From: Platerodrilus igneus
Lineage: Eukaryota > Arthropoda > Insecta > Coleoptera > Lycidae
Direction of reading: 5' to 3'
DNA length: 64,000 nt
NCBI GenBank assembly: GCA_036346225.1
Contig: JARFIW010001087.1
Coordinates: forward strand, 2,195,031-2,259,030
The translations under genes and the position numbers were made by a program. Within the stretch, counting starts at the first letter, position 1. Each line of letters opens with the position of its first letter. This document shows positions 36,395-48,253 of the stretch, in pieces. The notes beneath the pieces are model-generated. The model had not been told where the DNA came from, did not search any database, and saw only the letters and a program-made list of their open reading frames with translations.

Positions 36395-37022
36395 TTTATA
36401 CTGCTCATACGCTAATTCTACGGCTGCGTTACGTTTAGTAGCTTAAGGTAGGCAAATTAAGACAAAGCAATATAACTTGATTACCGTATAATATTATTAA
36501 ATATGAATAGCATAAAGCTGGTAGTTCTATGCGGTGTAGCCGCGTATATGTTATCGTTTGACTAAGTTCTTTTTGTTTTGTTACTTGCAATCGTCATTTG
36601 ATATGCGCCAATTTCTTTTGTTATTACTTGCTAAACTTAATTATTTTATTGTAAAACAGTGCTTTTTAGAACGTATTTATTTACTGAACTTTAATATTGC
36701 TTCTCCGTTTGAATCTAAAATACAGAATGCACTGAAATAATAAATTATGTATAATAGCGGGAAATAAATTTATAGTGGCAACCTAGTGTTTTTAACTGTT
36801 GTGACGTCACAGCAAACTTAATGTGAACTACCTATATATGTTTGTATGCACAGAGTAGAAACCTATTCCTCATAAATTATCTACTCTTTATAATTGTTAT
36901 ATTATTGCTTAGGGTCCAATCACTATTACAAAAATTTACCTAGAGGTAAATAGTATTTCCAGTTTTAGTTGAAAAAAGCACGTTAGTTGCATCAATTTCG
37001 TAAATAAATCTTTTATTTTGAA
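36395..37022. other. No gene seen
   Basis: AT-rich spacer between the mariner and the 518-bp inverted repeat. A 60-codon ORF at 36558 has no recognisable content. Confidence 0.4.
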
Positions 37023-37540
37023 GTTTAATATTCTTCTTAATCTTCTTTGGGGATTAAACCACTCATAGTTTTTAAAATTATCTTTATTAACGTTTCGATC
37101 CATAACCTAGGATCGTTTTCAAAATAATAAAAACTTTAACTTTGACATTTATGACATAAATTGAAGGTGACTTTGATTTATTGATGTTTGAAATATTTGG
37201 TTTGAGTACACTAAGCAAAAATTTTTAAAGTTTAAATGAATAATTGCCTTCAATTTGTGTTACGGCCTGGGACCGACTTTTTTAGGTAGCCAATACGCTT
37301 AACGTGAAATTGAAGGCAATTATTCATTTAAACTTTAAAAATTTTTGCTTAGTGTACTCAAACCAAATATTTCAAACATCAATAAATCAAAGTCACCTTC
37401 AATTTATGTCATAAATGTCAAAGTTGAAGTTTTTATTATTTTGATAACGATCCTAGGTTATGGATCGAAACGTTAATAAAGATAATTTTAAAAACTATGA
37501 GTGGTTTAATCCCCAAAGAAGATTAAGAAGAATACTAAAC
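37023..37540. repeat. Inverted repeat with 234-bp arms, possibly Penelope-like
   Basis: Arms 37023-37256 and 37307-37540 are nearly identical reverse complements around a 50-bp loop. Each arm contains GATCCTAGGTTATGGATCGAAACG (37448-37472 on plus, mirrored near 37090-37115). This small hairpin followed by GAAACG is the kind of motif seen in Penelope-like element ends and degenerate hammerheads. The CUGANGA half of a hammerhead is not intact, so I do not call a ribozyme. It could also be a palindromic MITE. Confidence 0.6.
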
Positions 37541-38199
37541 AAACCACAACAAACATACAGGGAGTATTTGAAGTTTAATAATCCGAAACCTATATAAGAT
37601 ACGGGTAGCATATGGTATATTTTTGAAATCAGAACAAAGATCATTAAAATATACAGGGTATGCCATTTTCTAAAAATAAATATTCTGTTGTATACCGTGG
37701 AATTTATATTGATTAATTCTACCATGAAAATAAGGCACTAATTTACTATGCATTTATTTTACTATGACACTCTCGTCCTCTATCTATGAAAAAATTTGTG
37801 TACATATCTCGGCAGTCTTTAGCTTGCTGTGAGAAATTTCTAGATATAGTTGGTTGTAAACCACTCGGTGGTCTGTTCTATAGTATCCATTAGTAGTCGT
37901 TCCAGATGCAAACCTTCAGTATCTGTTGAACATAATGTACTATAATTCGCTTGCGAACTACATCGTAAAAAATTGCGGGGAGCACAAGCAGCAAGCAGCT
38001 ACAGTACGACACAAAACAAAGTATACCGATACTTGAACATACTCAAAATAAAGTACACCGTAAGCTAAATATATAGTTATAGTGATACATAATTTGGTGT
38101 TATTAAAAAATTTTAATTAATTGAGATATTCTTCTTGTATTTAAAGCATTTGTCGTATCCTTCCTATAAGTTTCTGAACCTTGACAGCAGAAAGTGGTA
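37541..38199. other. No gene seen
   Basis: AT-rich, with isolated ACAGGG motifs near 37556 and 37657. Nothing further was recognised. Confidence 0.4.
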
Positions 38200-38455
38200 C
38201 TTCAACTTTTGCCGAACATTGTTTCTAATTCCTCAATTTCCTGGTGAACCGGATTTTTAAAGATCCTCTGTTTGAGGATTCTCCACAAAAAGGCATCAGG
38301 AGGTGTGATTATCTCGCAAGTTTGAGGTAAAAGAATAATCAGTTCCACTGGAGATGAGACGTCCAGGAAAATACCGTTGCAGAAGGAGCAAACTTTCCCT
38401 AGCAGTATGCGCAGTAGCGCAGTCTTGCTGAAGCAATAAAATTTAAGGTACTTTG
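38200..38455 (-). pseudogene. Tc1/mariner-like transposase relic (DUF4817-associated type)
   Basis: The minus strand near 38435-38370 reads LLQQDCATAHTARESLLLL then FPGRLIS, the 'QQDGA.AHTA...m..L...FpgRlIs' block with the second catalytic Asp. In another frame it reads TPPDAFLWRILKQRIFKNPV (about 38300-38240), the third catalytic Asp block, then IEELE. The N-terminal half was not found. It belongs to the same broad class as the transposase at 55213-56304 but is not a close copy. Confidence 0.65.
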
Positions 38456-38819
38456 AACTTATTTCGAGTAAGCCGCAAAATTTGCTATTATCCGTATCGG
38501 TAACAAAAGTTAAATATATGCATTTCTTCAATAGGTTTTATAAGTACGTGCAATTATAATTTAAATATAGCAAATTGATAGCTATTTATCAAAACACTTG
38601 CTTCAGAAAAGCTTATTACACGTTCAGGAACGTGGCTTTCAATTGTTAAAGCTGTAATGTCCCTGTCCTAAGTCATCGGCGTGGCAGTGGACAGTGATCA
38701 TCAACTAGCATCCGGTTATAATACTAAAGTGGTCTAGCCCTTGCTAGACCTACCGGCTCAGTTGCGCGAGTCTAGGTCTACCGACCTGCTCTGTGACAAG
38801 AGGAAACTAAGGCAGGTAA

Positions 38820-39060
38820 AGGAAGGTGCAGGGGTGCCGACAATGGGCACGGCGAAACTTATACCAGGGTTGTGGGTGTTGGCAATGGGCACGCCACCGG
38901 GCGATGCTGAATGTCGGCTATGTGCACGACAGTGGTAATAGCTGACTTTGGGCGCAGTGAGAAAAGAGAGTAGACGTCGGCTATGGGCACGACGTCTATG
39001 GGTTCGGAGCACCGGCTATGGGCACGATGATTTAACACTGGCTACAGGTACACTAGTAAA
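38820..39060 (+). repeat. GC-rich degenerate minisatellite
   Basis: Irregular copies of a CGGCTATGGGCACGAC-like 16-mer (for example near 38844, 38886, 38914, 38978 and 39014) in a region much richer in GC than its surroundings. Apparent ORFs on both strands follow from the repeat. Confidence 0.6.
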
Positions 39061-40775
39061 AGAGTCTTTAACCTTTCAGAGCGAGTCAGCAAAGCAGACT
39101 GGGGTTTCTCGCAAATGCGCGCTGATTTATACCGCTGATGGCCGACTCGATTTGTGTATTTATTAACCAAAAAGCGATATAACATGTAGTAGGCATACAG
39201 TTAACTTATAACTACCTGAAACGTGACGTTGATGTCGGTAATTGTCATTACAAAGCATTGGTTCCGGAAATATTACATTCATTTTAGCGACGTGTTATAT
39301 CAGATAGGTTTTTCTTTAGCAGTTGTTGTTCGCTTTTTAGTGTCCAATGTAAAATATTCGGGTTTTCGTAGTTTAACTATTACTCTAGGTGACTAATTTC
39401 AATGCGGAAAGTTAGCAACCAAATAGAAACAAAAATGTAATTTCAATCGGAGATGTACTTTAAAAATGTATTAGTTTGATTGTTGTTAGATATTCGTTGG
39501 GCGAAATAAAATACGCTCATTTGTGGTAAAAGTTGTCGTTTGCTTTACAAAGCAACAATGATGATCTTCTCAATCGTTTATTTCCCTTATGTGATATACA
39601 ATTTTAGTGATCTTTAGATAAACAAGTGTTTGCCTAGTGTTTAAAAACATAGAAACAAAGTGAAATATGACATGATATATGGCGATTGTTATCAAGCAGT
39701 TTTCAATCCCACACTAACAGCATGACCTGAAGCGAAGGACAACGTTTAGTATGATAAAAAGTAATTACTTTGTTTACGTTTATATACTTGACATTTGTTT
39801 TATAGCAATGAATGAAGGTGTTGTGGCTTTCTTTTTTTATATAGACATTTTGTTTTAACACGAAACTGCATTGAAGACTGAATTACCCGCCGCATATAAT
39901 AATTAAAAAAGGGTAAGCGTTGAGTAAATATTTGGGAATGAAAAGCATGATAGCCTCAACTTAAACTACTGCATCGATCCTCCGGGACATGTTTTAGATA
40001 AACATTGTTTTCTACACGGATTGATTTTCTTATTATTGATATCTTAAGGGTTTGTAAATAAATTGCATTTCTTGAGGTTCCCTTTTTCTTTCTGTGTAAA
40101 TCGCCTCATCCCACTCTACGGCGTTTTTACCTAACACGGTATTACTTTTGGTTCCCTTTTTATTGCGGTACTCGGTGGGGGCTTAGTGTTTCTTTGCTTT
40201 CTGTACGATACCTTTCTCGTATCCGCATAGATTACCGTAACCTAAAATTTGTTATACCTAATGTGAGGTTTCGATCTTTGAAGCAATTAATTTTCTTTTA
40301 ACGTTGATCCTCCATTTTAGAAGCCTTTCTCTTTTATTTAATTTGCTACGATTTTTAAAAACGCTCTTTTTTATTCTTAACGATTGGCTATATATCTAAA
40401 ACCAGTCTTTTTACTTAAGGTTTATTCCCGATTTTTGGAAACATCTATCTTTACTTAAAGTTTGGCATGAATTTCTCTGTCTATACTCTGTTTCGTCCTG
40501 ATGATAATTTCTGTTGCATTCGTTTTATTGTTCCGTGTCCGTTACAATGATTTTCTGTAGGTTTTAAATTATTTTCAGCTACCAGAATTGTATTTTCGCT
40601 TGCAATTCGAGTTTTTGAAAACACTAGCGCTCTATTTCTATTAGTATATGTGGAATTTATTTGTTCGCTTTTACCAATTTTGTGTATTTAGATTTTATTT
40701 TTTTCCTTTGGATATATTTTAGCTTATTCTGTTGGTTGTAATATTATTTATTTAGTTAAAAAAGCTGATTATAAG
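39061..40775. other. No gene recognised; may include the leader of the gypsy relic
   Basis: T-rich on the plus strand in its second half (40080-40740), with no ORF. It may be the LTR or leader upstream of the gag relic at 40776, but no LTR pair or primer site could be shown. Confidence 0.35.
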
Positions 40776-41660
40776 ATGGATATAAATTATTTACACGCTT
40801 GGTTAATTCACTTTATGAAATTAATCCTAAGGCCGACTTAAAGATTATTTGCTACTAAGTTGAAAGAGTTACAAGGTAACTTTAGAAACTCTTATTCACC
40901 CGTAGCTACCATTCGCTAACGATACATTCACGTATTGAAACGAATCCGGTTCCATTTCTACTGTAAATTTACAGCCTGAACGGTAGGTTTTGCATGATGA
41001 ATCACAAACAGAACTACTTACTTTACGGGACCATGTATATCAACCGTCTTATGATATGACAACCAACCCTTAATCTTAAAGTTCTCACTATGCGGCTCCT
41101 AGCTCACTTAGGAAATCTTGTTCGCAACTTGTCGTAAAGTGGAATTTAAAATTCTGTTGAAATCTTACCTGCTCACTGTACATGACTTTCTTGAAAGAGT
41201 TAAAAAGCTTAGTCTGGCTCATAATGTGCCTGAATCCCAATTACTCGAAAGTGGTCGACCATTTTAAGTCGAAAGTCTTACTATCATGCAGGAGCATCTG
41301 CAATCGGTTTTCTAATTAGCAGACTTTAGCTGAATTATTAGTTCATTATTTTGAACCACTTTATTATAAACGAAAACTATTTGATGATATGTTACATAGG
41401 ACGCAGGGTCCGTCTTAAGTATCGTTGAGTATGTAACGTGTATAACTTCCATATTCCGTGAAATGCTTTTTTGTACCCGATTATATGCAATTGGATATTG
41501 TGTCTCGTATACAATTCAGTTATGATGCATTATACAATGATCCACTTTAAGCTGATTTTACTTTTTCACTGAATATGTTAGTTACTTTGCACGCCTATAT
41601 CTACAGCTTACTTTTGTTATTAGTGTCGAACAGGATCTAATTAAGTCCATTACCTACTTT
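40776..41660 (+). pseudogene. gag: Ty3/gypsy gag relic
   Basis: The ATG at 40776 opens MDINYLHA, like the start of arthropod Mag/CsRn1-type Gag. Scattered frames then give ESQTELLTLRDHVYQPSYD (about 41003-41060), FLERVKKLSLAHNVPESQLL (about 41188-41250, the 'FLerVeeL..Arnv...qLl' capsid helix), and LSIVEYVTCITSIF with DYMQLDIVSRIQ (about 41415-41520, the 'SI.eYi..m...f...l' segment). At least five frameshifts or stops separate these. The BEL/Pao element inserted 21 bp after the last readable part. Downstream pol was not found on the far side. Confidence 0.55.
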
Positions 41661-41681
41661 CACAAAACACTTAAACATAGT

Positions 41682-42168
41682 TGTTACGTCGTCATCGAAC
41701 AATTCGGTATTTTGTGACAATAAATACTTTGTGCGTGCATCCTACAGTTTGAGTGAAACATTTTATATACCGGCAATAACAGTGCATAAAGGGACAGTCG
41801 TACTCGAGCCTTTAGAGAAGCAAGTCGCCTTCGAACCCTTGAAAGGGACGGTCGTATTAGAGCTTTCAAAGCGAGACCGACACCCGGTCGAGCGTGTTAC
41901 TGGTTCTCCGTAAAAGCTTTTGTGCGTGAAAGTGTCTATTGCCCCAGCGGCGCAGGACAAAGCTTTGTGCGTGAAAGTGTCTATTGCCCCAGCGGCGCAA
42001 GACTTAAGGTATTTATACCCTTCCTTAATTAGTTGGTAGTTGTCTTTTTTTGTTATTACATAACCGCTCCACCATTATCGTTATTGCTATAAAAGCAATT
42101 GGTCCTTCATTATAATTTGCATATTTTTATCACACATTTATATCAACCTCCTTAACCCCAACCAATCA
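41682..42168 (+). repeat. 5' LTR of the BEL/Pao element
   Basis: 487 bp. Contains two direct copies of a 45-bp-period segment, TGTGCGTGAAAGTGTCTATT followed by GCCCCAGCGGCGCA, at 41921 and 41966, probably promoter-proximal regulatory repeats. Confidence 0.9.
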
Positions 42169-42862
42169 TTGGCCCTATAAGTCGATCCGGATTCATTAGT
42201 CCTGTGGTTACACATGTCCTAAATTAAATATTATTGTGCATTTCAGCGAGTTTTTAATTAATTAATATTTCAGTTTTAAATTTGTGCTTAAAGCCCATAT
42301 TTAGCGGGTTAAAATGTGTAAACATTATTTATACTGTCTTTAGATTAAATTAAGCGATTTCGCCGTAATTGAAACCAGCAAGCGTTTTAATTACAAAGAA
42401 ATTCATAATATAAAATTTGTCAGTTTTCAGTTTTAAATTCATTTTAGCGGCATAAAACAGAAAGCAACCTGAAAACTATAAATCGCTTTATACTTCTTAA
42501 ACAAGAAAGGTAAAGGGATTTGCTTTGTATTTAAAAGCTATTGCACGTTTTGTATTACAATATTGAAAATATCTGCAGAGGAATAAGGTTGTAAAGTTGC
42601 ATCTTTCGGCAAATATGTTAAGCCACATGTTTTAAACGTTTCTGTGAGCTTTTGATGGTAAGCCGCTCGGGTTGTTAAGCGGTACATCTTATATTCACGC
42701 TTTTGTTTGACGAACCGTTAGTCATAAAACGTGATTTATTGGTTATACCCTATTTTACATTTTCGTGCTTTGAACAACTCATAATATTTTAATATTTCTC
42801 AGTGCACATTTAGCTTTACCGTTTTACAACAGTTTATTGTAGTCCTTTCAGAATCTTTGAGA

Positions 42863-44445
42863 ATGGCTCCAAAGAAAGCACATGTGGTAGAACTCCAATT
42901 ACTGAAAACACGGATTTTAGAAATATTTGAGCTTTGTAATTCTATACAAAGTGACCCAAGTTTAAAGGCATTGTTCCTTATTCAAACAAGGGAATACATG
43001 ACCTTTATGCAAATTTCAATACAATTTTAGTCGCTGTCTTGGCCTCATGTGACGAGGTAGACTCATTAACTTACAACGCTGTACGGAAGGAAGTAGATTC
43101 CGCTTATTTTTTCATACTGCTGCATCTCGATACGATGCAAGAAATGAAAGCACCACAAATCATCGAAAATGCTCCAAGCAGCACGGTATCAAAATTGTTA
43201 CCGTTAAAGCTCCAAATTTTAATAATGAGGTAACTGAATTTTCATCTTTCATCGATTTATTTGACAGCCTGGTCTATAATAACGCGTCGCTGTCCAATAT
43301 CGAAAAATTAAATTATCTTATCAGTTGTTGTACCGGGAGTCTTTAAGAATCGTTAAATCTGTACCCATTTCGGGGATAATTTTATTATTTCCTATAACGC
43401 CTTGCGTGAGAGATTTAGCAATCCGCGTTTATTGGCAACTTTGCATTGGAAAGCAATGAAAGACTTTCTACCTTTAAAATCAGAAGACCCTAAGAAACTT
43501 AGGGCACTTATTGATTGTTTTTCGGAGAACCTTGCTGTTCTAACTAACTTAAAGTTTCCCACTGAACATTGGAACTTTATTCTGGTCGATTTGCTTTTAG
43601 AAAAACTTGATCCGTTCACTAGAAAACGCTTCGAACTCCAATCGGATCCGAAGCAAATACCTAATTTCGAGGATTTGAGATATTTTTTAACCCAACAATG
43701 TGCAGCGTTGGAAACCTTTTCTTCAACCGCACCTGTTTCTTATTCGACGACTGTCCATACATCTCACACATCAGTGCCTAAGAAATCCTCAGCGTTTCAA
43801 TTTAAACCAAGAGTTTCTTCTAACGTAGTTTCACTGGACACACCAAGTAGCTCCAGTGACTCAAATAATTCATTTTCGCACCATTGTCCTTCCTGCAAAG
43901 GCAATCACTTAATTTATAGATGTCAATCGTTTCTAAAGAAAACTCCGACGGAACGTTTCGACATTGTCAAACGCTTACGCCTTTGTTTAAATTGCTTACG
44001 AACAGACCATGCGTCCATGCAATGCAAATCTTATAATTCCTGTCGAACTTGCGCCAAGCCGCATCATACCTTGCTACATTTTGAATCGCAACCTGCTTCT
44101 AGCCGTTCAGCTGAACCGACCGCTACACACATGCATAAAAATGCCAATAGGACGCAGTCAGCCTCTCCTATTCCGGCAAATGTTTTGTCTTCACAGACGA
44201 ATTCAAATCTTGGGGTTACTGTCTTACTCTCCACTGCTGTTGTGGAAGTTCAAGATCGTTCTGGTAGATACAAACCGATCAGGGTACTCTTAGATCCTGG
44301 TTCCCAAGCTAGCTTTATTCGAGACGATTGCGTGAGCAAACTTTGGCTTCCACGCATACGTTCTCAAGTTCCGATTTATGGACTTGGGCAGACAACTTCA
44401 GCAGTCAATAGGGTGCCGTCAGCTGCACCATTCGCTCTATGTTAG
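42863..44445 (+). pseudogene. gag-pol: BEL/Pao gag and protease region (frameshifted)
   Basis: The ATG at 42863 begins MAPKKAHVVELQLLKTRI. Frame changes near 43030, 43190 and 43350 follow before a 347-codon open stretch at 43402-44445. That stretch has the capsid end (LRERFSNPRLLATLHWKAMK), a Ser-rich linker, and two Cys/His clusters (CPSCKGNHLIYRC at about 43888 and CLNCLRTDH at about 43986). The third, CRTCAKPHHTLLH, is typical of BEL/Pao. The aspartic protease follows, with active site LLDPGSQASFI near 44290. The BEL/Pao protease motif usually reads D[ST]G, so the Pro here is odd. The frame shifts out at about 44445. Confidence 0.85.
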
Positions 44446-46273
44446 ACTCTGAAAATCTCTAGAAGTCACAACTTTTGTGCTTTCGTCAATATCTGGCAAA
44501 TTACCTAGCGTTGAAGTTCCTAATAATTGGGAACACTTATGCGGCCTGCACTTTGCAGACCCGACCTGGAACTCTCCAGGAACCATTGACATGCTCCTAG
44601 GAGCAGATGTTTATCCGTTCATCATCAATGGCGGTGTTATACATGGCAAGTTTCTTCAGCCTGCCGCCATAAATACAATTTTTGGTTGGACTATTATTGG
44701 TCCCACAAAAGCTTGCAGTCTGATACTGTCCAAGCATTTTTACGTCTGTAGAAGATCCTATCGACCAGACCCTAAGGCGGTTTTGGGAGATAGAAGAGTT
44801 GCCATCTACGCCTTATACTTCTCCAGAAGAAGAAAAGGCAGATTTGATTTTGAAAACACGTTTTCTCGTGACCCTAGCGGTCGTTTTATTGTTGCGTTAC
44901 CGTTCAACGATACTTTGCCCGTTTTTGATAATTGCTTTGAGATGGCTAAAAAGACTATTTTCGTTGGAGCGCAAATTACATGCTCAACCGGAGCTACGCG
45001 CCCAATACAACAATTTCATGCAGGACTATCTTGATGCGGGTCATATGGCATTACTCGATTCTCCGCCCGTTGGGAACGATAATTACTTTTACCCCATCAC
45101 CCTGTGTTTAAAGAAGAAGGTCATACTTCTAAAATTCGTGTGGTTTTTGACGCCTCTGCAAAGGTTAAAACAACGTGTCACTTAATGACACTCAATTGGC
45201 TGGACCTAGTCTCCAAAACGACATTTCGTCAATCTTACTGAAATTTCGTACTCATCGTTTCGTTTTTACTTGTGATGTTCGCCAAATGTATCGACAAATT
45301 TTGGTTACCGAAGAACATCGAAAGTTTCAATTAATTGTTTGGCGGTTCTCCGCAGAAGAACCCATCCAGACATATCAGCTTAATACAGTGACCTACGGTA
45401 TTAAGTCATCGCCTTATCTAGCATTAAAACTCTTCAGCAATTAGCCATTGACGAAGGCAAAGGTTTCCGTTAGCCGCTGACGCTATACGGTCAAATCTAT
45501 ATATTGATGATTTCGTCGCCGGTGGAGATTCTATACAATCGGCCCGCGAAATTAAAGATCAACTTATTCGACTTTTACATTTGGCTGGTTTTGAACTTCG
45601 AAAATGGAGTTCTAATTCAGTTTCTATTTTGGAAGGCATTCCGTCAGATTTTTGCCAATATACTTCTCTCGATTTCGATTCTGACGAATCAATAAAAATA
45701 TTAGGTCTTCAATGGTCACCTACAGAAGATATTTTCTCGTTTCGGGTTAAACCATTAAACCAAATATGTACAAAGCGCAACATACTTTCACAAGTTGCCA
45801 GAATATATGATCCATTAGGATTTTTAGCCCCACTAACACTTTTTGCAAAACGCCTAATCCAGCATCTGTGGATGTTAGGTTTAAATTGGGATGACATCCC
45901 ACCAGCAGACATTTCGTCTCAATGGCAGCAATACCAAGAAGAGTTGCCGTTATTATCGTCATTAAAGTTACCACGTTGTTTACCCCCTTCGGATCCTTTT
46001 ACTTGTCATTTGCATGGGTTTTGCGATGCTAGCGAGGTAGGGTATGCAGCGGTAGTGTATTTTCAGTTCATAAATCAAACTACTGGAGAAATAACTGTAC
46101 AATTTGTAACCGCTAAAACAAAAGTAGCTCCAATTAAGCGCATTTCAATTCCACGTTTGGAATTATGTGCCGCCGTTTTATTAACCGATTTACTTTCTTT
46201 GCCATTCGGTCTTATCAGGCTTGATTGACATCTCCGATGTTTCAGCGTGGAGTGATTCTACGGTCGCTCTCAC
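44446..46273 (+). pseudogene. pol: BEL/Pao reverse transcriptase and RNase H start (frameshifted)
   Basis: First the end of the protease-linked domain, with MLLGADVYPFIINGGV (about 44591-44640) and FGWTIIGP. RT blocks then run across four frames: SKIRVVFDASAKV near 45127-45166, FVFTCDVRQMYRQILV at 45262-45309 with the first catalytic Asp, and TYGIKSSPYLA near 45393. The YIDDFVAGGDS box at 45502-45534 has the catalytic YxDD. A connection domain (LSQVARIYDPLGFLAP, 45786-45830) and the start of RNase H (GFCDASEVGYAAVVYF, about 46018-46060; IPRLELCAAVLL) follow. All catalytic motifs are present. Only frame changes break the gene. Confidence 0.85.
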
Positions 46274-48016
46274 TTGGATACGTTCTCCACCTTTCGTTGG
46301 AAAACTTTTGTGGCAAACCGTGTTAGCCACATTCAAGAAATCATTGCACCTAGCCGATGGTTTTATATTAAATCTTCGTATAATCCGGCTGATTCTGCGT
46401 CTCGGGGATTAATGCCAAGCGCGGTTATTTCATGTTCGCTATGGTGGGCGGGGCCTGAATGGCTTCACTACCCTAGTGACTCGTGGCCGCCTCAACCAAC
46501 ATTGTCAACCTCAATTGCTGAGGTAACTACGGAAAAGAAGATCCTAACATTTGTCGCTCAAACAGATCCAAACGTCATTGACATTTTACTAAGTCGCTTT
46601 TCATCGTTATATAAAATCCAAGGCATCGTGGCTTACATTTATAGATTTTCTAAACTCATGGCTCAACGTCATACGGGTCCCTTAACAGACATTGAACTAC
46701 ACAATGCTCTCATGATTATCGTTCGGCATGTACAAAATGTTACATTTTCAAAGGAAATAGCTTCGATCAAGGCAAACCGTAAGTTACCTAAAAGCTTGCG
46801 AAAACTTTCTCCATTTGTTGATCCACAAAACATCTTAAGAGTAGGTGGGCGCTTGACACATTCTTCGCTTTCCTATTCCGAAAAGTTTCCTGCGTTATTG
46901 CCTCAGCGGCACCGATTAACCGAACTTATCATTCTGTCAACTCATGAAAGGTATTGCCATCCCGGTGTTAATACCACAGCGTATCTTATCCAACAGAATT
47001 TCTGGATCCTTTCTATTAAACATTCAATCAGAAATTATTTATCATCCTGTCATAGATGTTTTCGTACCAAACCGGTCCTGGTAACTCCTCCTATGGGAGA
47101 CCTACCGGCAGCACGTATTACCCAAATCAAACCGTTCAGTATTGTTGGTGTTGATTTTGCTGGCCCTCTTTAATAAAGGCTAACCGCCTGCGAGGCTCTA
47201 AAACTCTTAAGGCCTATATTTGTATTTTTGTTTGTTTTGCCACTAAGGCAGCACATATTGAACTTGTTTCGGATTTGTCGGCAGACGCGTTTCTTGCCGC
47301 TTTGCGACGATTTATAGCACGTCGAGGACGCTGTTCTCAAATATTTAGCGATTGCGGTACTAATTTTGTAGGTGCCTATCGTCAGCTTACGAGTTATCTG
47401 CATAGTGCAGTAACCTCAGAAAGGATAAAGTGGTCGTTTAATCCACCTAGCGCCCCTCACTTCGGTGGCTTGTGGGAAAGCGGTGTTAAGTCGGTAAAGA
47501 CACACCTATCTCGCGTAATCGGCGAACAAAACTTACCTTTGAGGAACTGTACACAGTTCTTACACAAATTGAATCTGTGCTAAATTCAAGGCCACTCTGC
47601 GCTTTGAGTTCGGATCCAAATGACTTGCGTTGCCTAACACCAGGTCATTTCCTAACTATGGAGCCTCTTTCTGCACCACCAGATGAGGACCATTTAACCA
47701 ACGTTGTACCATTAAAAAGCAGGTGGAAACTCCTGCAAAACTCCACCAAGATTTTTGGGCTCGCTGGAGCCATGAGTACTTACATACTCTGAACCAGAAG
47801 GTTAAATGGCACTCTAAGGTAGGTGTCCGACAAGTGGAAAAGGACACTATTGTCCTCGTCAAGGACGACCAGCTTTCTCCACTTCAATGGAAGTTTGGTC
47901 GTATTATTAATACTTTTCCCGGTGCGGACGGTATTATACGTGTCGCTGAAGTCAAAACGGCACATGGCACACTAAAACGACCTTTGGTCAAACTAGCGCC
48001 GCTACCGGTATTTTAA
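46221..48016 (+). pseudogene. pol: BEL/Pao RNase H end and integrase (frameshifted)
   Basis: RNase H continues with AWSDSTVALTWI at 46247-46282 and YNPADSASRGL at 46379. The integrase has an HHCC zinc domain (HERYCHPG ... CHRCF, about 46944-47065). Its catalytic core has VDFAG (Asp) near 47150, a one-codon stop at 47170-47172 after GPL, FSDCGTNFVGAY (Asp) near 47344, and PHFGGLWESGVKSVK (Glu) near 47457. The C-terminal domain (KDTIVLVKDDQLSPLQWKFG, about 47841-47900) ends with a stop at 48014-48016. The DDE triad is intact. Frame changes lie near 46225, 46300, 47180, 47580 and 47720. Confidence 0.85.
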
Positions 48017-48253
48017 TTTTATTTTTATGTTTAGATGTATATACACATTTTTACATGTATAGTAGTATATTATTTTACATATTTGCTTATTTACATATAT
48101 ATTTTTATTTTTGCATAGTTGGTAATATCGCTCGCTGTAGTGCACCACCCTATCTTTCGTTACCTCCTTTCCTAGCAAGGTCAAATCCAATGTGATTTCC
48201 TTCACCCAACCTACTTCCTCCTTTTCAAAATTCTATGAATTTGGTGGGCGGTA

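Noticed and set aside
37437..37480. A hammerhead ribozyme in the 518-bp hairpin
   Set aside because: GAAAC and a stem are present, but the CUGANGA half is not, in either orientation.
38741..39166. Overlapping ORFs on both strands in the GC-rich block
   Set aside because: They are a by-product of the minisatellite's composition, not genes.
40180..40200. A tRNA-Pro-type primer site (TGGGGGCT) marking an LTR end
   Set aside because: Only the first 8 bases fit and no LTR end or paired LTR could be shown.
42863..48016. Programmed frameshifting in the BEL/Pao element
   Set aside because: There are about ten frame changes at scattered places; programmed shifts would be one at a gag-pol junction.
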